A stretch of DNA of 20,317 nucleotides from CAYVOV01 sp964453525 (GTDB lineage: Bacteria > Chloroflexota > Dehalococcoidia > Dehalococcoidales > UBA2162): the NCBI GenBank assembly GCA_964453525.1, contig CAYVOV010000031.1:1-20317 (forward strand). The letters are read 5' to 3'. The position numbers and the translations under genes are program-made. This document shows positions 19,543 through 20,317 of the stretch, piece by piece. The notes beneath the pieces were generated by a model, which was given only the letters and a program-made list of their open reading frames with translations, was not told the DNA's origin and did no database searches. Position 1 is the first letter of the stretch; each line of letters begins with the position of its first letter.

Positions 19543-20317
19543 GTGCCGGGGAGAAAGCAGCTATCCTGAGAATGGTTGAAACCATGTTCAGGCGCAAGCG
19601 GCAGGCACTATCCGAACTGGGGATAGCACGGAGTACATACTACCGGTGGCGCCGGGGACAACCCAATTCGGTAAGCCGGAAAAGACCGTGGAACTGGATT
19701 ACTCTCGAAGAAGAAGACAGGATACTAGCGACAGCCCGGGAGTCTCCTGAGCTCAGCAGCCGGCAACTCTCAGCCTGGATCACCGATAATGAAGGCTTTG
19801 CCGTATCCGAGTCAACGGTGTACCGCCTTCTCAGACGGGAAGGGCTAGTGAGACATCAGGATACGCAACTCACGGCCGCTAAGGAATACCATACTAAGAC
19901 TAGGCGGCCACATCAGATGTGGGCTACCGATGCTTCCTATTTTCGGGTAGTTGGCTGGGGTTACTATTACCTGGTGACCGTAATGGATGACTATTCCCGT
20001 TTCATCCTGGCCTGGAAGCTACAGAAAGATATGTCGGCTAACTCCCTGATTGAGGTGGTCCAGGAAGCGGTGGATGCTACCGGTATGACCGATGTGTCCG
20101 TCAAGGACCGCACCAGACTCCTCTCGGATAACGGCGCCGGTTACGTCTCCAGGGCCTTCCGTGATTATCTACACCTGGTGGGCATTGTGCATATCCTGGC
20201 TGCACCCTTCCACCCTCAAACTAACGGCAAGGTAGAGCGCTATCAGCAGTCTCTGAAGCGACAAGTGAACCAGCTACCCTATGAGCTCCCCAGCCAGCTG
20301 GAGCGGGCAATTGCCGA
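19539..20317 (+). CDS. IS3-family transposase OrfB, partial at the right edge
   Basis: The frame opens with ATG in the ATGA overlap with orfA and runs 259 codons to the window edge without a stop. It has an N-terminal HTH region (QALSELGIARSTYYRW at about residues 22-37, then SSRQLSAWITDNEGFAVSE, 73-91) followed by the rve integrase core. The catalytic triad is complete: D131 (WATDASYF), D197 (SDNGAGY) and E233 (NGKVERYQQS), with the usual 35 residues between the last two. The C-terminal part lies outside. It is a different IS3 subgroup from the remnant ending at 9960, whose triad context reads SDNGPEF and WENGYIESF. Confidence 0.9.
   Translation, partial: MSAGEKAAILRMVETMFRRKRQALSELGIARSTYYRWRRGQPNSVSRKRPWNWITLEEEDRILATARESPELSSRQLSAWITDNEGFAVSESTVYRLLRREGLVRHQDTQLTAAKEYHTKTRRPHQMWATDASYFRVVGWGYYYLVTVMDDYSRFILAWKLQKDMSANSLIEVVQEAVDATGMTDVSVKDRTRLLSDNGAGYVSRAFRDYLHLVGIVHILAAPFHPQTNGKVERYQQSLKRQVNQLPYELPSQLERAIA

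Larger units (their letters stand above)
19022..20317 (+). mobile_element. IS3-family insertion sequence, right part beyond the window
   Basis: The element contains orfA (19138) and orfB (19539), which overlap by four bases in the -1 phase typical of IS3-family elements. The left end is placed at about 19022, where TGTAGACCGTCAGCGATAAT starts with TG and is followed by GGGACAC, a pattern seen at IS3-family ends. This is also where the reading frame from 18896 loses its own sequence. The exact boundary cannot be confirmed because the right terminal repeat is outside. Both genes are free of stops, so this copy may be recent or active. Its GC content is clearly higher than that of the flanking region. 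Confidence 0.7.

Overview
The window looks like a bacterial chromosome segment from an anaerobe with a strong accessory component. Shine-Dalgarno starts, tRNA fragments with an encoded CCA end, a tungsten-type aldehyde:ferredoxin oxidoreductase, two iron-type alcohol dehydrogenases and a DUF362/2x[4Fe-4S] protein support this. The gene set would suit Chloroflexota (Dehalococcoidia-like) or another sediment anaerobe; that placement is inference and no marker gene here proves it.

Layout. 1-1048 holds no convincing gene, but has a promoter-like inverted repeat and a 17-bp palindrome upstream of an iron-type alcohol dehydrogenase (1049-2218). At 2263-2317 lies the 3' part of a tRNA-Met gene on the minus strand, probably an attachment-site scar. 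A consensus CRP-like site then precedes a DUF1059 gene that ends in a strong terminator. Next come a lone receiver-domain protein lacking the conserved lysine, an SRPBCC protein and an exported lipase-like hydrolase. From 5342 a good sigma70-type promoter leads into a three-gene operon: SCP2-like protein, iron-type alcohol dehydrogenase, aldehyde:ferredoxin oxidoreductase. These could interconvert alcohol, aldehyde and acid, with electrons passing to NAD(P) and ferredoxin.

8874-10220 is a junk-like junction: a tRNA-Lys 3' fragment cut exactly at the anticodon loop, the 3' end of an IS3-family transposase with its right terminal repeat, and a 12-bp-arm hairpin. A two-TM microprotein follows. 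DUF362 and DUF72 genes form a minus-strand pair, and divergent from them are a SRAP (YedK-type) abasic-site protein and a UvrD/PcrA-like helicase, a plausible DNA-repair pair.

15538-16066 is again gene-free and carries a decayed IS3 left end with the first codons of orfA, one of them now a stop. On the minus strand follow a secreted pentapeptide-repeat protein fused to a two-TM potassium-channel pore, and an XRE regulator with a palindrome at its start codon. Divergent from the regulator is a chain of tiny overlapping ORFs whose Shine-Dalgarno sequences lie inside the upstream coding sequences. This chain is cut by an apparently intact IS3-family element (orfA plus orfB) that runs off the right edge.

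The most novel-looking items are the microprotein chain with its XRE regulator, and the exported pentapeptide-repeat/potassium-channel fusion.
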